From: CAZCSK01 sp964501265
GTDB taxonomy: Bacteria > Actinomycetota > CADDZG01 > JAHWKV01
Direction: 5' to 3'
DNA: 25,654 bases
NCBI GenBank assembly: GCA_964501265.1
Contig: CAZCSK010000035.1
Span: 1 to 25,654, forward strand
The notes beneath the pieces were generated by a model. The model worked only from the letters and a program-made list of their open reading frames with translations, had not been told where the DNA came from and did not search any database. Below, in pieces: positions 1-5,854 of this stretch; position 1 is the stretch's first letter, and the number at the start of each line of letters is the position of its first letter. The translations under genes and the position numbers were made by a program.

Positions 1-167
1 TCACCAACGGACTTCGCGTGAAGAAGGGAACCGTACTCGGCTACGTCGGCACCTCTGGAAACGCCCGGGGAACTCCTCCCCATCTGCATTTCGAGACCCA
101 CGTCCCCGCGGGGCCCGCAACCAATCCCTACCCGATCCTGCGCAGAGTCGATCCGCTAGCCCGTTAA
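1..167 (+). CDS. M23 family metallopeptidase (LytM-like), C-terminal end only
   Basis: The window opens inside this gene. Reading in frame from base 3 gives about 54 codons ending at TAA 165-167. The peptide holds GTVLGYVGTSGNARG followed by PHLHFE, the last part of the M23 (lysostaphin/LytM) fold, where HxH supplies a zinc ligand and a catalytic histidine. The family cleaves peptidoglycan cross-bridges outside the membrane. The N-terminal part, including any signal peptide and the first zinc-ligand motif, lies upstream of the window, so activity cannot be judged. Confidence 0.88.
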   Translation, partial: TNGLRVKKGTVLGYVGTSGNARGTPPHLHFETHVPAGPATNPYPILRRVDPLAR

Positions 168-193
168 TCCAGGCGAATGGGCCCCCACACACC

Positions 194-199
194 TAGACT
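194..199 (+). promoter_or_regulatory. -10 box TAGACT before the 209 gene
   Basis: TAGACT fits the TAnnnT actinobacterial -10 pattern and ends 9 nt before the ATG at 209. Transcription would begin about 2-3 nt before the start codon, and there is no Shine-Dalgarno sequence. This fits a leaderless or nearly leaderless mRNA, as at several other genes here. No clear -35 box is seen. Confidence 0.4.
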
Positions 200-208
200 T
201 TCTTCCCC

Positions 209-550
209 ATGATTCAAGCCCTGCTTCCGACTCCCGGATACTACGAACAGACGTCGCTGCCGGGTCTGCCTGAAATCCGCTTTAGGCAGAGCCCTTTACT
301 CTTCTTGCTTGAGGATGAACTCCCCGAATCCCCACGGCCCAGTTACATACCGGGCCAGATGACCCTCGGGGGGCCGGAACAACTCGAACTGGCTGAATTG
401 CCCTTCGCGCCGACACAGTTGTCCCTGCTGCCGGATCCACCACTTTGGGAACTTGACCCAGGCCCCCCGCCGGCGGTGCTGAGACGAAGCCGGCTTTCCC
501 GTCGCCGCGCTCGAAGCGGTATCACAGCTGGCCAGCAGTCGCTCTTTTGA
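209..550 (+). CDS. Small proline-rich protein with repeated Q-x-x-L motifs, function unknown
   Basis: The 113-residue product is rich in Pro, Leu and Glu with a basic C-terminal segment (R92-R102). I do not recognise a family. It has no hydrophobic segment long enough for a membrane helix and probably lacks a stable fold. Short Q-x-x-L elements recur: Q14-TSL, Q27-SPLLF, Q50-MTL, Q58-LEL, Q70-LSLL, and QQSLF as the last five residues. QLSLL and QQSLF resemble the bacterial sliding-clamp binding consensus QL(S/D)LF. The start follows a -10 box with no ribosome binding site. It ends 36 nt before the phosphoesterase start and in the same frame. A longer minus-strand frame overlaps it but shows no recognisable domain. 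Existence is fairly likely; a clamp-related role is inference only. Confidence 0.55.
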   Translation: MIQALLPTPGYYEQTSLPGLPEIRFRQSPLLFLLEDELPESPRPSYIPGQMTLGGPEQLELAELPFAPTQLSLLPDPPLWELDPGPPPAVLRRSRLSRRRARSGITAGQQSLF

Positions 551-586
551 CCGAACCTCACGGGCCATTCTCGGGGAGGCGCTAAG

Positions 587-1477
587 ACGTCAGGCAAGGG
601 CATAGTCGCGCTCGTGCTGCTCGCGTCATGCTCTCGGATTGATGTGCCCCGTCCCCTGGTGGCGGTAAGGCCATCCCCGAAACCGGCAGTACGTATCGCG
701 GCATCGGGAGACATCGCAGACTGCAACTTGCAGAGCGACGAGAAAACATCGTCTCTACTGGACGGATTCGAGGGCCAGATTCTCTTGCTGGGAGACACGG
801 TCTACGAAGTCGGCGCCATAGCGACCTTCAGAGCCTGTTTCGAGCCGGCGTGGGGCAGACATCTGTCGAAGATCCGCCCGGCGCCCGGTAACCATGAGTA
901 CGGCGATCGCGGTGCGGCGGGTTACTTCCAGTACTTCGGAGCAGCGGCGGGTCCTGCGCGGCTTGGCTATTACAGCTTCGACCTGGAGGATTGGCATCTG
1001 ATCTCCCTCAATTCGAATTGTCACCAGGTTGCGTGCGGAGAGGGATCCGAGCAGCTTGAGTGGCTGAAGAAAGACCTAGCCCAGCATCGAACGACTTGCA
1101 CGCTCGCGTACTGGCATCACCCAAGATTCAGCTCGGGGCTTCATGGAAGTGACGTGGAGATGGCGGCCATTTGGAATGCGCTGCAGGCGGCCCGCGCCGA
1201 TGTTGCACTTTCCGGACACGACCACAGCTACGAGCGCCTCACTCGACTCGGCCCAAACGGAGAACCGGATTCAAACGGCATAAGGCAGTTCGTTGCCGGC
1301 ACAGGTGGGCGCACTCTTTACCCGATTTTGGGCAGCCTTAGAGGAAGCGAGGCGAGGGATCACTCAACATTCGGCGTGCTCTTCCTCACCTTAAAACCAA
1401 CTTCTTACCAGTGGACGTTTACCCCTGCGTCTCCGGGAACTTTTATCGATTCGGGAGAGGACTCTTGCGTCATTTGA
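587..1477 (+). CDS. Calcineurin-like metallophosphoesterase, predicted lipoprotein, apparent ACG start
   Basis: Phosphoesterase motifs run in order: SGDIADCN, LLLGDTVYEVG, PGNHEYGDRG, YWHHPRF and LSGHDHSYERL, which together give the dinuclear metal site of the calcineurin/purple acid phosphatase superfamily. The first standard start is GTG 614, but that begins inside a lipoprotein signal. The sequence upstream reads SGKGIVALVL and runs into LLASC, a good lipobox with Cys15 as the lipidated residue. GGGGAGG at 573-579 lies 7 nt before ACG 587, and no ATG, GTG or TTG occurs between the in-frame stop at 548-550 and GTG 614. I therefore place the start at ACG 587. The alternatives are a point mutation or base error in an original ATG. 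The product is probably an outward-facing membrane-anchored phosphatase; its substrate is unknown. Confidence 0.85.
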   Translation, partial: TSGKGIVALVLLASCSRIDVPRPLVAVRPSPKPAVRIAASGDIADCNLQSDEKTSSLLDGFEGQILLLGDTVYEVGAIATFRACFEPAWGRHLSKIRPAPGNHEYGDRGAAGYFQYFGAAAGPARLGYYSFDLEDWHLISLNSNCHQVACGEGSEQLEWLKKDLAQHRTTCTLAYWHHPRFSSGLHGSDVEMAAIWNALQAARADVALSGHDHSYERLTRLGPNGEPDSNGIRQFVAGTGGRTLYPILGSLRGSEARDHSTFGVLFLTLKPTSYQWTFTPASPGTFIDSGEDSCVI

Positions 1478-1511
1478 CCAAAAAGCTCCGATAACTTGGA
1501 TTCGTAGAACC

Positions 1512-1517
1512 TAGGAT
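1512..1517 (+). promoter_or_regulatory. -10 box TAGGAT, leaderless start of the PD-(D/E)XK gene
   Basis: TAGGAT is followed by 6 nt and then ATG 1524, which puts the expected transcription start on the A of the start codon. No separate Shine-Dalgarno is present. Confidence 0.45.
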
Positions 1518-1523
1518 GGGTAG

Positions 1524-2309
1524 ATGGACGCTGAAACGCTTGTCCCGTTGTCGCCTTCACGGGTATCAGACTTTAAGAATTGCCCGCAACTCTTCAAATT
1601 CAGAGTCGTAGATCGGCTTCCGGAACCGGCAGACATTCTCTCTACGAGGGGCACGCTGATCCACGCCGCCCTGGAACGCCTCTTGCAGCTGGAGCCGTCC
1701 GACCGCAATCTCGATTCGGCCCGCCGATTGATGAGCGAGGCTTGGACAGAACTCAAGGCTCTCGAGGAATTCGCAGACCTTGATCTCGACGAACAAGTAG
1801 AGGTCGAGTGGCTGGCTGCATCCGAACTTCTGCTCGTTAACTACTTCTCACTCGAGGCTCCGGCCGACGTTACTCCGCACGAAACGGAATGGTGGGTGGA
1901 ACACACCACATCTGCGATGCACCTTCGCGGCATCATCGACCGCGCCGAGGTCACCGACGAAGGCGATTGGATACTCACCGATTACAAGACCGGACGCTCA
2001 CCGTCGGAAACCTACGCGCTCGGCTCCTTCTTCGGACTCAAGTTCTACGCGCTCGTGTTGTGGCGGACTCTAGGAAGAATGCCAGCTCGGCTCAGGCTCT
2101 TTCATCTGCAAGAGCCGGAAGTGATAACTCTCGTCCCGACCGAGCAGATGTTGGAGGGACTCGAACGTCAGTTGGATGCAATAGCGCGGGCGATCCTTAG
2201 GGCGTACGAAAAGGATGATTGGCGGCCAAGGCCAGGACCTCTTTGTGCATGGTGCCCGCACAAGCCGATCTGCCCGGCTTTCGCGGATCCGGGACCGTCC
2301 ACCGGGTAG
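1524..2309 (+). CDS. PD-(D/E)XK nuclease family protein (RecB/Cas4-like, Fe-S type)
   Basis: The 261-residue protein opens with PLSPSRVSDFKNCPQLFKF, the hallmark N-terminus of RecB-family nuclease domains. Next come RGTLIHAALERL (the conserved His region), then DWILTDYKTGR near residues 147-157, where D and K belong to the D...(D/E)XK active site, and a later motif with GLKFYALVLW. The C-terminus has CAWCPHKPICPAF: three cysteines that, with the N-terminal Cys of KNCP, would form the 4Fe-4S staple seen in AddB and Cas4. Free-standing proteins like this are common in Actinobacteria and are thought to act in DNA repair. No cas or helicase gene is adjacent, so a CRISPR role is not supported. It converges on the MBL gene. 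Confidence 0.85.
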   Translation: MDAETLVPLSPSRVSDFKNCPQLFKFRVVDRLPEPADILSTRGTLIHAALERLLQLEPSDRNLDSARRLMSEAWTELKALEEFADLDLDEQVEVEWLAASELLLVNYFSLEAPADVTPHETEWWVEHTTSAMHLRGIIDRAEVTDEGDWILTDYKTGRSPSETYALGSFFGLKFYALVLWRTLGRMPARLRLFHLQEPEVITLVPTEQMLEGLERQLDAIARAILRAYEKDDWRPRPGPLCAWCPHKPICPAFADPGPSTG

Positions 2310-2325
2310 GAAAGAATCCGGTGAA

Positions 2326-2342
2326 GGCCGCTCCTAGCGGCC
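2326..2342. terminator. Hairpin between convergent genes, weak terminator candidate
   Basis: GGCCGC and GCGGCC form a perfect 6-bp stem around TCCTA. The MBL stop codon lies in the loop. Neither strand has a real T-run afterwards, so it is at best a weak or Rho-assisted terminator for the convergent pair. Confidence 0.35.
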
Positions 2343-2975
2343 CTGGCCCGCGAAGGGGTTCGTCAGCCTCTCTCGATCCGTCGACGTGGAGGGTCCATGG
2401 CCGGGGTACACGGGAAGGTCGCCCAATTCAAACAACCTTGTGCGAATCGAGGCGATGATCGCCGAGTAATCGCCTCCCGGCAGATCCGTGCGTCCGATGG
2501 AATCAGCAAACAGGGTGTCGCCGGAAAAGACTGCCTCGTCTTGCGCAAGCAGCGAGATGCTTCCCGGCGAGTGGCCAGGAGTGTGTATTACAGCTAGCTT
2601 TATTCCACCGGCCACCAATTCGTCGCCGTCGTCCAACCGGCGGTCTACCTCAGGTGGCGGCGGGCCGTCCACCCCCAGAAAGAGCTTCATGCTCACCGGC
2701 AGCCAGTCGAGAAGGGCCATGTCCGCTCGATGCAGATAGAAGGGCGCACCAGTTTCCGCCCGTATCGCTTCTGCTGCAAGAACATGATCGAAGTGAGCGT
2801 GGGTCGCGACTATCCCAGTCAACTGCAATTCGTGTCGCCCGAGAGCCTCGAGAATGGCCCCGGGCTCGTCGCCGGGGTCGATGAGGATGGCTTGCTTGGT
2901 GACGTCGTCGCCGACGATGTAGCAGTTGCACGCAAGATCGCCAACAACCAGATGTTCGAAGATCCGCATCGCCAT
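2334..2975 (-). CDS. MBL-fold metallo-hydrolase (glyoxalase II / YcbL-like)
   Basis: At 213 residues this is the size of compact glyoxalase-II-like hydrolases. The metallo-beta-lactamase signature is complete: T58-HAHFDH-64, H135 in HTPGHSPGS, D153 in FSGDTLF and H193 in YPGHG, enough for a dinuclear metal centre. Members of this group hydrolyse thioesters such as hydroxyacyl-thiol conjugates, but the substrate cannot be read from the sequence. A second Met (MRIF, 2969) is possible. ATG 2975 lies 6 nt after a TACAGT -10 box, as expected for a leaderless start, which favours it. It is divergent from the SRPBCC gene, sharing an 18-bp promoter. Confidence 0.88.
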   Translation of the reverse strand: MAMRIFEHLVVGDLACNCYIVGDDVTKQAILIDPGDEPGAILEALGRHELQLTGIVATHAHFDHVLAAEAIRAETGAPFYLHRADMALLDWLPVSMKLFLGVDGPPPPEVDRRLDDGDELVAGGIKLAVIHTPGHSPGSISLLAQDEAVFSGDTLFADSIGRTDLPGGDYSAIIASIRTRLFELGDLPVYPGHGPSTSTDRERLTNPFAGQGR

Positions 2976-2993
2976 CCCGATACTGTATTGGGA
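2976..2993. promoter_or_regulatory. Divergent promoter with overlapping symmetric -10 boxes
   Basis: The heptamer TACTGTA (2981-2987) reads as TACTGT on the plus strand (7 nt before ATG 2994) and TACAGT on the minus strand (6 nt before ATG 2975). Both spacings put the start of transcription at or next to the A of the start codon. One symmetric -10 element could thus drive leaderless transcripts in both directions. Confidence 0.5.
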
Positions 2994-3446
2994 ATGAACA
3001 GGCCTGTCGTCTTCAAGTTATCGATTGATATCGAGGCCCTGCCCGAGCAGGTATGGCGATTCCTGGTCGACTGGGAACATCTCCACGTTTGGATGAAGGA
3101 GGGTCGCGGCTTTAGGGTGACATCCCGCAAACGCGAAGGCGTTGGAGTAACGGCTGAGGCGACAATACGAATCGGCGGCATCACGACCACGGACCCGATT
3201 CGGATTTCTCGCTGGGAGCCGCCGAGGACTCTTGAGATGGAGCATCTGGGGTGGGTCAAGGGTTCAGGTCTGATGCAATGTCTTACCCATGCGGCTGGGA
3301 CAAGGATTGAATGGACCGAGACCCTGATCCCCCCTTGGGGAGTCCTGGGGGCCGCGGGAATGCGGCTACTGAGGCCCTTTATGAGGCGTATCTTTGTAAG
3401 CGATCTGATCCGGTTGAAGGGTCTGGTTGAGCGGAGGGCTCCGTAG
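2994..3446 (+). CDS. SRPBCC (START/polyketide cyclase-like) family protein
   Basis: The 150-residue product starts at MNRPVVFKLSIDI, followed by ALPEQVWRFLVDWEHLHVW, the helix-grip entry typical of SRPBCC proteins (polyketide cyclase/dehydrase, CoxG and related). It continues with alternating beta strands (TAEATIRIGG, TDPIRISRW, RTLEMEHLGW) and ends in a long C-terminal helix with MRLLRPFMRRIF. These proteins bind hydrophobic ligands in a central cavity; the ligand is unknown. The open frame extends upstream to 2730, but that part is antisense to the MBL gene and ATG 2994 sits 7 nt after a -10 box, so the start is placed there. Confidence 0.75.
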   Translation: MNRPVVFKLSIDIEALPEQVWRFLVDWEHLHVWMKEGRGFRVTSRKREGVGVTAEATIRIGGITTTDPIRISRWEPPRTLEMEHLGWVKGSGLMQCLTHAAGTRIEWTETLIPPWGVLGAAGMRLLRPFMRRIFVSDLIRLKGLVERRAP

Positions 3447-3465
3447 AAATAGGCTTGTGGAACTT

Positions 3466-3897
3466 ATGACCAAGAACCGTAGCTCTTTGTTCGTTAGATG
3501 GTTCTGGCTGGTCTACCTACCTCTGGGACTCTTCGCCTCGGCAGTAATTCTCAGGTTGTTCGGCGTGCTGCCCGGCGGAACGACTTGGATCCTTGTAGTG
3601 CTCGGCGTTTGGGGGTTGCTTGCCGTCCGTCTGCTAATCGAGCGCCGCCGCGCGGGACTCGGCGTTCCACCGCCAAAGTCGATGGTGATTGGGATCGGGT
3701 CGATTGCGGCGATGACCGGCATTGGCGCCCTGCTGTTGATTCTGGGCATGGGACGTCTCACTACCGGGCAGGGACTGGCGATGACTGCCATCGGAGGATT
3801 TCTCATGTTGATGTCTGTAACCCTTCCCACGTTCCGTCTGATGGATTCCGTCATCCGGGGAACGTCGAGATTGCTAGGAAAATTGAAGCGGACTTAA
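3466..3897 (+). CDS. Small membrane protein with four predicted helices
   Basis: The 143-residue product has hydrophobic segments near residues 10-30, 37-55, 73-94 and 103-122, separated by short loops, with an Arg-rich first loop (ERRRAGLG) and a basic C-terminus (LLGKLKRT). I recognise no named family. TTG 3427 and GTG 3457 are in frame upstream. I chose ATG 3466 because the earlier starts overlap the SRPBCC gene or add a polar stretch before the first helix, and because TAGGCT (3450-3455) lies 10 nt upstream as a -10 box. Its TAA overlaps the stop of the convergent crotonase gene by 4 bases. Confidence 0.65.
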   Translation: MTKNRSSLFVRWFWLVYLPLGLFASAVILRLFGVLPGGTTWILVVLGVWGLLAVRLLIERRRAGLGVPPPKSMVIGIGSIAAMTGIGALLLILGMGRLTTGQGLAMTAIGGFLMLMSVTLPTFRLMDSVIRGTSRLLGKLKRT

Positions 3898-4640
3898 TGA
3901 CGCGATTGAAGAGCCTGTTTGAACTCCTCTGATCCAAATCGCTCCGCTTGAGCGGAGCGGGCGTGCTCCAGAGCCGCCTCATACGCTGGCTTGATCGCTT
4001 CGTTGAGGGCCCGCTTGTTGGCGGCAACCGCGCCGGGCGGGTTTGCTGCAATCACCTCGGCCACCTCTTCGGCACGGCTCAGAAGAGACTCGGGGGCAAC
4101 AACTTCGTTCACAAGTCCCCAGTCAAGGGCTGTCGGTGCATCGATCACCTCGCCAGTCAGGAGCATCTGCGCAGCCCGTGCGGCCCCCGCAAGGGACGTG
4201 ACCCAATATGCGCCGCCAGTGCCAGGGATTATCCCGAGCTTGACCCACACTTGGCCGAACTTCGCATCCACCGATGCGATTCGCAAATCACACGCGAGGG
4301 CAAGATCCATGCCGGCGCCCATCGCAGGACCGTTGACAGCCGCGATGACCGGCACCTCGATTTCGCGGATCGTGCGTATCAATCCCTGATACCCGCCGTA
4401 GAGTTGCTCGGCTGCCTGCTCGGGCCCCGCCTCGGAAAGACGCTTCAGTTCTTCGAAGTCCCCGCCTGCGCAAAATGCAGTGCCCGCCCCGGTGAGTATC
4501 ACCACTCGAGAGCTGGCCGCAGCCGACCTGAGGGCTTCCGCTAGGGCCTTGGTGGCCTGGACGGTCAGTGCGTTTCGCCGGTCGGGACGATTGATAGTCA
4601 GACGGCTGATCCTTCCCAGCTCAACCAAGACGTGATCCAT
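3894..4640 (-). CDS. Enoyl-CoA hydratase/isomerase (crotonase) family protein lacking both hydratase glutamates
   Basis: This 248-residue protein has the normal crotonase length. It has NRPDRRNAL near residues 17-25, AFCAGGDF (55-62) and NGPAMGAGMDLALACDLRIA, which form the CoA-binding and oxyanion-hole segments. At the places of the two catalytic glutamates of rat enoyl-CoA hydratase (E144 and E164) I read Trp132 (GQVWVKLGIIPG) and Gln158 (AAQMLLTG). A classical hydratase mechanism is therefore unlikely; isomerase, thioesterase-like or another crotonase chemistry is more plausible. ATG 4640 is preceded by a possible -10 TAGTTT with a 7-nt gap, lying inside the terminator tail of the LPXTG gene. 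No fatty-acid genes are adjacent. Confidence 0.88.
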   Translation of the reverse strand: MDHVLVELGRISRLTINRPDRRNALTVQATKALAEALRSAAASSRVVILTGAGTAFCAGGDFEELKRLSEAGPEQAAEQLYGGYQGLIRTIREIEVPVIAAVNGPAMGAGMDLALACDLRIASVDAKFGQVWVKLGIIPGTGGAYWVTSLAGAARAAQMLLTGEVIDAPTALDWGLVNEVVAPESLLSRAEEVAEVIAANPPGAVAANKRALNEAIKPAYEAALEHARSAQAERFGSEEFKQALQSRH

Positions 4641-4642
4641 GG

Positions 4643-4678
4643 GGACAAAACTAACAGGGCCCGGTTTCCCAGGCCCTG
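4643..4678 (-). terminator. Intrinsic terminator of the LPXTG protein gene
   Basis: On the minus strand CAGGGCC pairs with GGCCCTG (7 bp, plus-strand positions 4672-4678 and 4655-4661), followed by the T-rich tail TTAGTTTTGT. It lies about 25 nt after the stop codon at 4704. The tail also contains the likely -10 box of the crotonase gene downstream on the same strand. Confidence 0.6.
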
Positions 4679-4703
4679 CAAGCTACTGAATCCCCCTCTA
4701 TCT

Positions 4704-5426
4704 TCAGTTCACTCGGGGTCGCTTTCCCACTCGGACTGCGACCATCCCTATGATCATCAGGCTGATCGCCAGGATGAACATCAGATCCGAACCAATTCCT
4801 GTCGTCGGCAAGGGCATGCCTCTGACAACCTTCACTCCAAGAACCTCTGTCCGCTTGGGGCCTCTGCTCAACGCTTCTCCAAGTACTGAAGTGTTCCTAC
4901 TCGCCAGCGTCAGCGTGATCGGGTCAGTCTGATTGCTACCGCCCACAACCGGAGGGCTGACCACCGGAGGCGTCACAGCCGGAGGGTTGCTGACTGGTGT
5001 CACAACCGGAGGGTTGCTGACCGGAGGTGTCACAACCGTAGGCGTGGTCCCAGTGGTGCAACCTGTGTGCGCCGGATTGGTCTTGCCAATGCCGTTGTTT
5101 CCGTCGCACTCGTATCCGTTGTTGTGGTCGCTCCCGTCGGGGTATTGGCCCGGAGGGTTCTTGTCATCAGCATTTCCGACACATCCGGCGCAGGGCTTGC
5201 CATTGGCGTTTCCGTTGCCGTTTCCGTTCTGCGATTCACCGGCTGGGCAGGTGTTGTTGTAAGGACCGCTCTGATTTGCCCCGTGCCCGGAATTACTCTT
5301 GCCCGAAGGATCCCCGTTGCAGTCGGCCGGATCTTGATGATTTCCGGATGCTACGGCTATCCCTGCGGCCTGGATGGTGAATATTGTCACCACCATGATT
5401 CCTAGTACCTTTATGCGCTTCAACAT
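4704..5426 (-). CDS. LPXTG-anchored Cys/Asn/Gly-rich cell-surface protein
   Basis: The start is ATG 5426 (MLKRIK), 12 codons inside the longest frame, because it begins a typical signal peptide (basic start, hydrophobic residues 8-25, cleavage near VASG) and follows GGGAAG. The mature part is polar and rich in Asn, Gly and Asp with six cysteines (36, 60, 79, 82, 107, 123), including GNGNGNANGKPCAGC and KTNPAHTGC, a pattern I associate with actinobacterial surface proteins. A Pro/Val linker with repeated NPPVVTP-type units (131-162) spans the wall. LPTTG at 206-210, a hydrophobic helix (about 214-232) and a basic tail (VGKRPRVN) form a complete sortase signal. No sortase gene is in the window. 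Expression is probably set by the tandem structured leader upstream. Binding partner unknown. Confidence 0.85.
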   Translation of the reverse strand: MLKRIKVLGIMVVTIFTIQAAGIAVASGNHQDPADCNGDPSGKSNSGHGANQSGPYNNTCPAGESQNGNGNGNANGKPCAGCVGNADDKNPPGQYPDGSDHNNGYECDGNNGIGKTNPAHTGCTTGTTPTVVTPPVSNPPVVTPVSNPPAVTPPVVSPPVVGGSNQTDPITLTLASRNTSVLGEALSRGPKRTEVLGVKVVRGMPLPTTGIGSDLMFILAISLMIIGMVAVRVGKRPRVN

Positions 5427-5431
5427 CTCTA

Positions 5432-5469
5432 CTTCCCGTCCCCCGTTGTTCCTCAACGGCAAGGGCGGG
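5432..5469 (-). promoter_or_regulatory. Hairpin able to cover the RBS of the LPXTG gene
   Basis: In the transcript CCGTTG and CAACGG (5443-5459) form a 6-bp hairpin with AGGAA in the loop. The flanking CCCG (5469-5466) and CGGG (5438-5435) can extend it. The outer arm overlaps GGGAAG (5437-5432), the ribosome binding site 5 nt before ATG 5426. It directly follows the second copy of the leader element and could act as a translational expression platform. Confidence 0.45.
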
Positions 5470-5527
5470 TCGGTCTCGCCACTAGCTCCCCCGGTACCAA
5501 GGCGACCGATTAAGGCGCCGGGATCAA
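5467..5527 (-). ncRNA. Leader element copy B (riboswitch-like, gene-proximal)
   Basis: This is the second transcript copy of a 61-nt unit that differs from copy A at only two positions; the two are exactly 130 bp apart. In RNA sense it runs from UUGAUCCCGGCGCC through CUUAAUCGGUCGCC, GGUACCGGGGGAGCU and GGCGAGACCG. CGGUC-GCC pairs with GGC-GA-GACCG (8 bp with a 2-nt bulge), closing a loop that contains the palindrome GGUACC and a G-rich stretch. UCCCGG upstream can alternatively pair with CCGGG in that loop. I could not match it to an Rfam class from memory. Confidence 0.5.
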
Positions 5528-5575
5528 CACTCCCCTAAAGCTCTGGACTCTGGAACGGTTCCTCCTTTCGAGTCG

Positions 5576-5601
5576 AAAAAGAAGAGCCCAGCTTCAGGGC
5601 C
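5576..5601 (-). terminator. Terminator-like hairpin after leader copy A
   Basis: On the minus strand GGCCC and GGGCT (5601-5597 and 5589-5585) close a 7-nt loop and are followed by TCTTCTTTTTC (5585-5575). The stem is short but GC-rich and sits immediately after copy A of the leader element and before copy B. This is the position expected of a transcriptional expression platform. Confidence 0.5.
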
Positions 5602-5657
5602 GGTCTCGCCACTAGCTCCCCCGGTACCAAGGCGACCGATTAAGGTGCCGGGATCAA
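5597..5657 (-). ncRNA. Leader element copy A (riboswitch-like, promoter-proximal)
   Basis: This is the first transcript copy of the 61-nt unit and has the same potential pairings as copy B. It is preceded by two small hairpins of its own: TAGCAC-CAAA-GTGCTA and CAAAG-GGAAAG-CTTTG. The match with copy B is 59 of 61 positions, whereas the sequence between the copies shows no evident similarity, so selection or recent duplication acts on the unit itself. A possible -10 (TATTAG, on the minus strand near 5707-5702) would start the transcript just upstream. Confidence 0.5.
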
Positions 5658-5777
5658 AGCTTTCCCTTTGAGTAGCACTTTGGTGCTAGTACTACTCGGG
5701 TCTAATATCGACCTCTGGCTGGACCGGAACAGAGCCCAATCGGGGTAGCCGGGACTCGCCAATTTGGGGGATGCCGA
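5658..5777. other. Gene-free stretch upstream of the leader, probable promoter region
   Basis: No coding frame with recognisable content is seen. On the minus strand GATATTAGA near 5708-5700 is a possible -10 box, with TTCCGG 16 nt upstream as a weak -35. A hairpin (TAGCAC-CAAA-GTGCTA) lies downstream of it. Together with the leader and the 77-bp repeats this makes 5427-5910 the longest gene-free interval in the window. Confidence 0.4.
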
Positions 5778-5854
5778 TTGATTTCAGGGGGTTCGCAGCT
5801 TCTGGCGCGCGCGAGTTCGTACTTAGGGGGCTGCTACCCCCCCGAGCCCCCCGC
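5778..5854. repeat. 77-bp palindromic repeat, copy 1
   Basis: This is the first of two head-to-tail copies with a 77-bp period. The unit runs from TTGATTTC and a G-run through TTCGCAGCTTCTGGCGCGCGC to GGGGGCTGCTACCCCCCCGAGCCCCCCG. The ends pair (GGGGGGTTC with GAGCCCCCC; GCAGC with GCTGC), giving a long hairpin. It resembles REP-type intergenic repeats. Confidence 0.75.

Noticed and set aside
548..590. Stop-codon readthrough joining the 209 gene to the phosphoesterase (same frame, single TGA)
   Set aside because: A ribosome binding site and a lipoprotein signal lie between them; a signal peptide in the middle of a fusion makes no sense.
343..798. 151-codon minus-strand frame overlapping the small Q-x-x-L protein and the phosphoesterase start
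   Set aside because: It covers the lipoprotein signal and RBS of a clear phosphoesterase gene, shows no recognisable domain and has low-complexity Ser/Arg composition typical of antisense frames.
1524..2309. Cas4 nuclease of a CRISPR system
   Set aside because: The Fe-S PD-(D/E)XK layout is shared with many solitary RecB-like proteins; no array or cas1/cas2 nearby.
2730..2993. N-terminal extension of the SRPBCC protein
   Set aside because: It is antisense to the MBL gene, and the family fold starts at the ATG at 2994, directly after a -10 box.
5467..5657. Assignment of the tandem leader to c-di-GMP-I (GEMM) or ydaO
   Set aside because: The GEMM strings (GACGCAAAGCC and the tetraloop receptor) and the 3' half of ydaO are absent as far as I can see; left unassigned pending an Infernal run.
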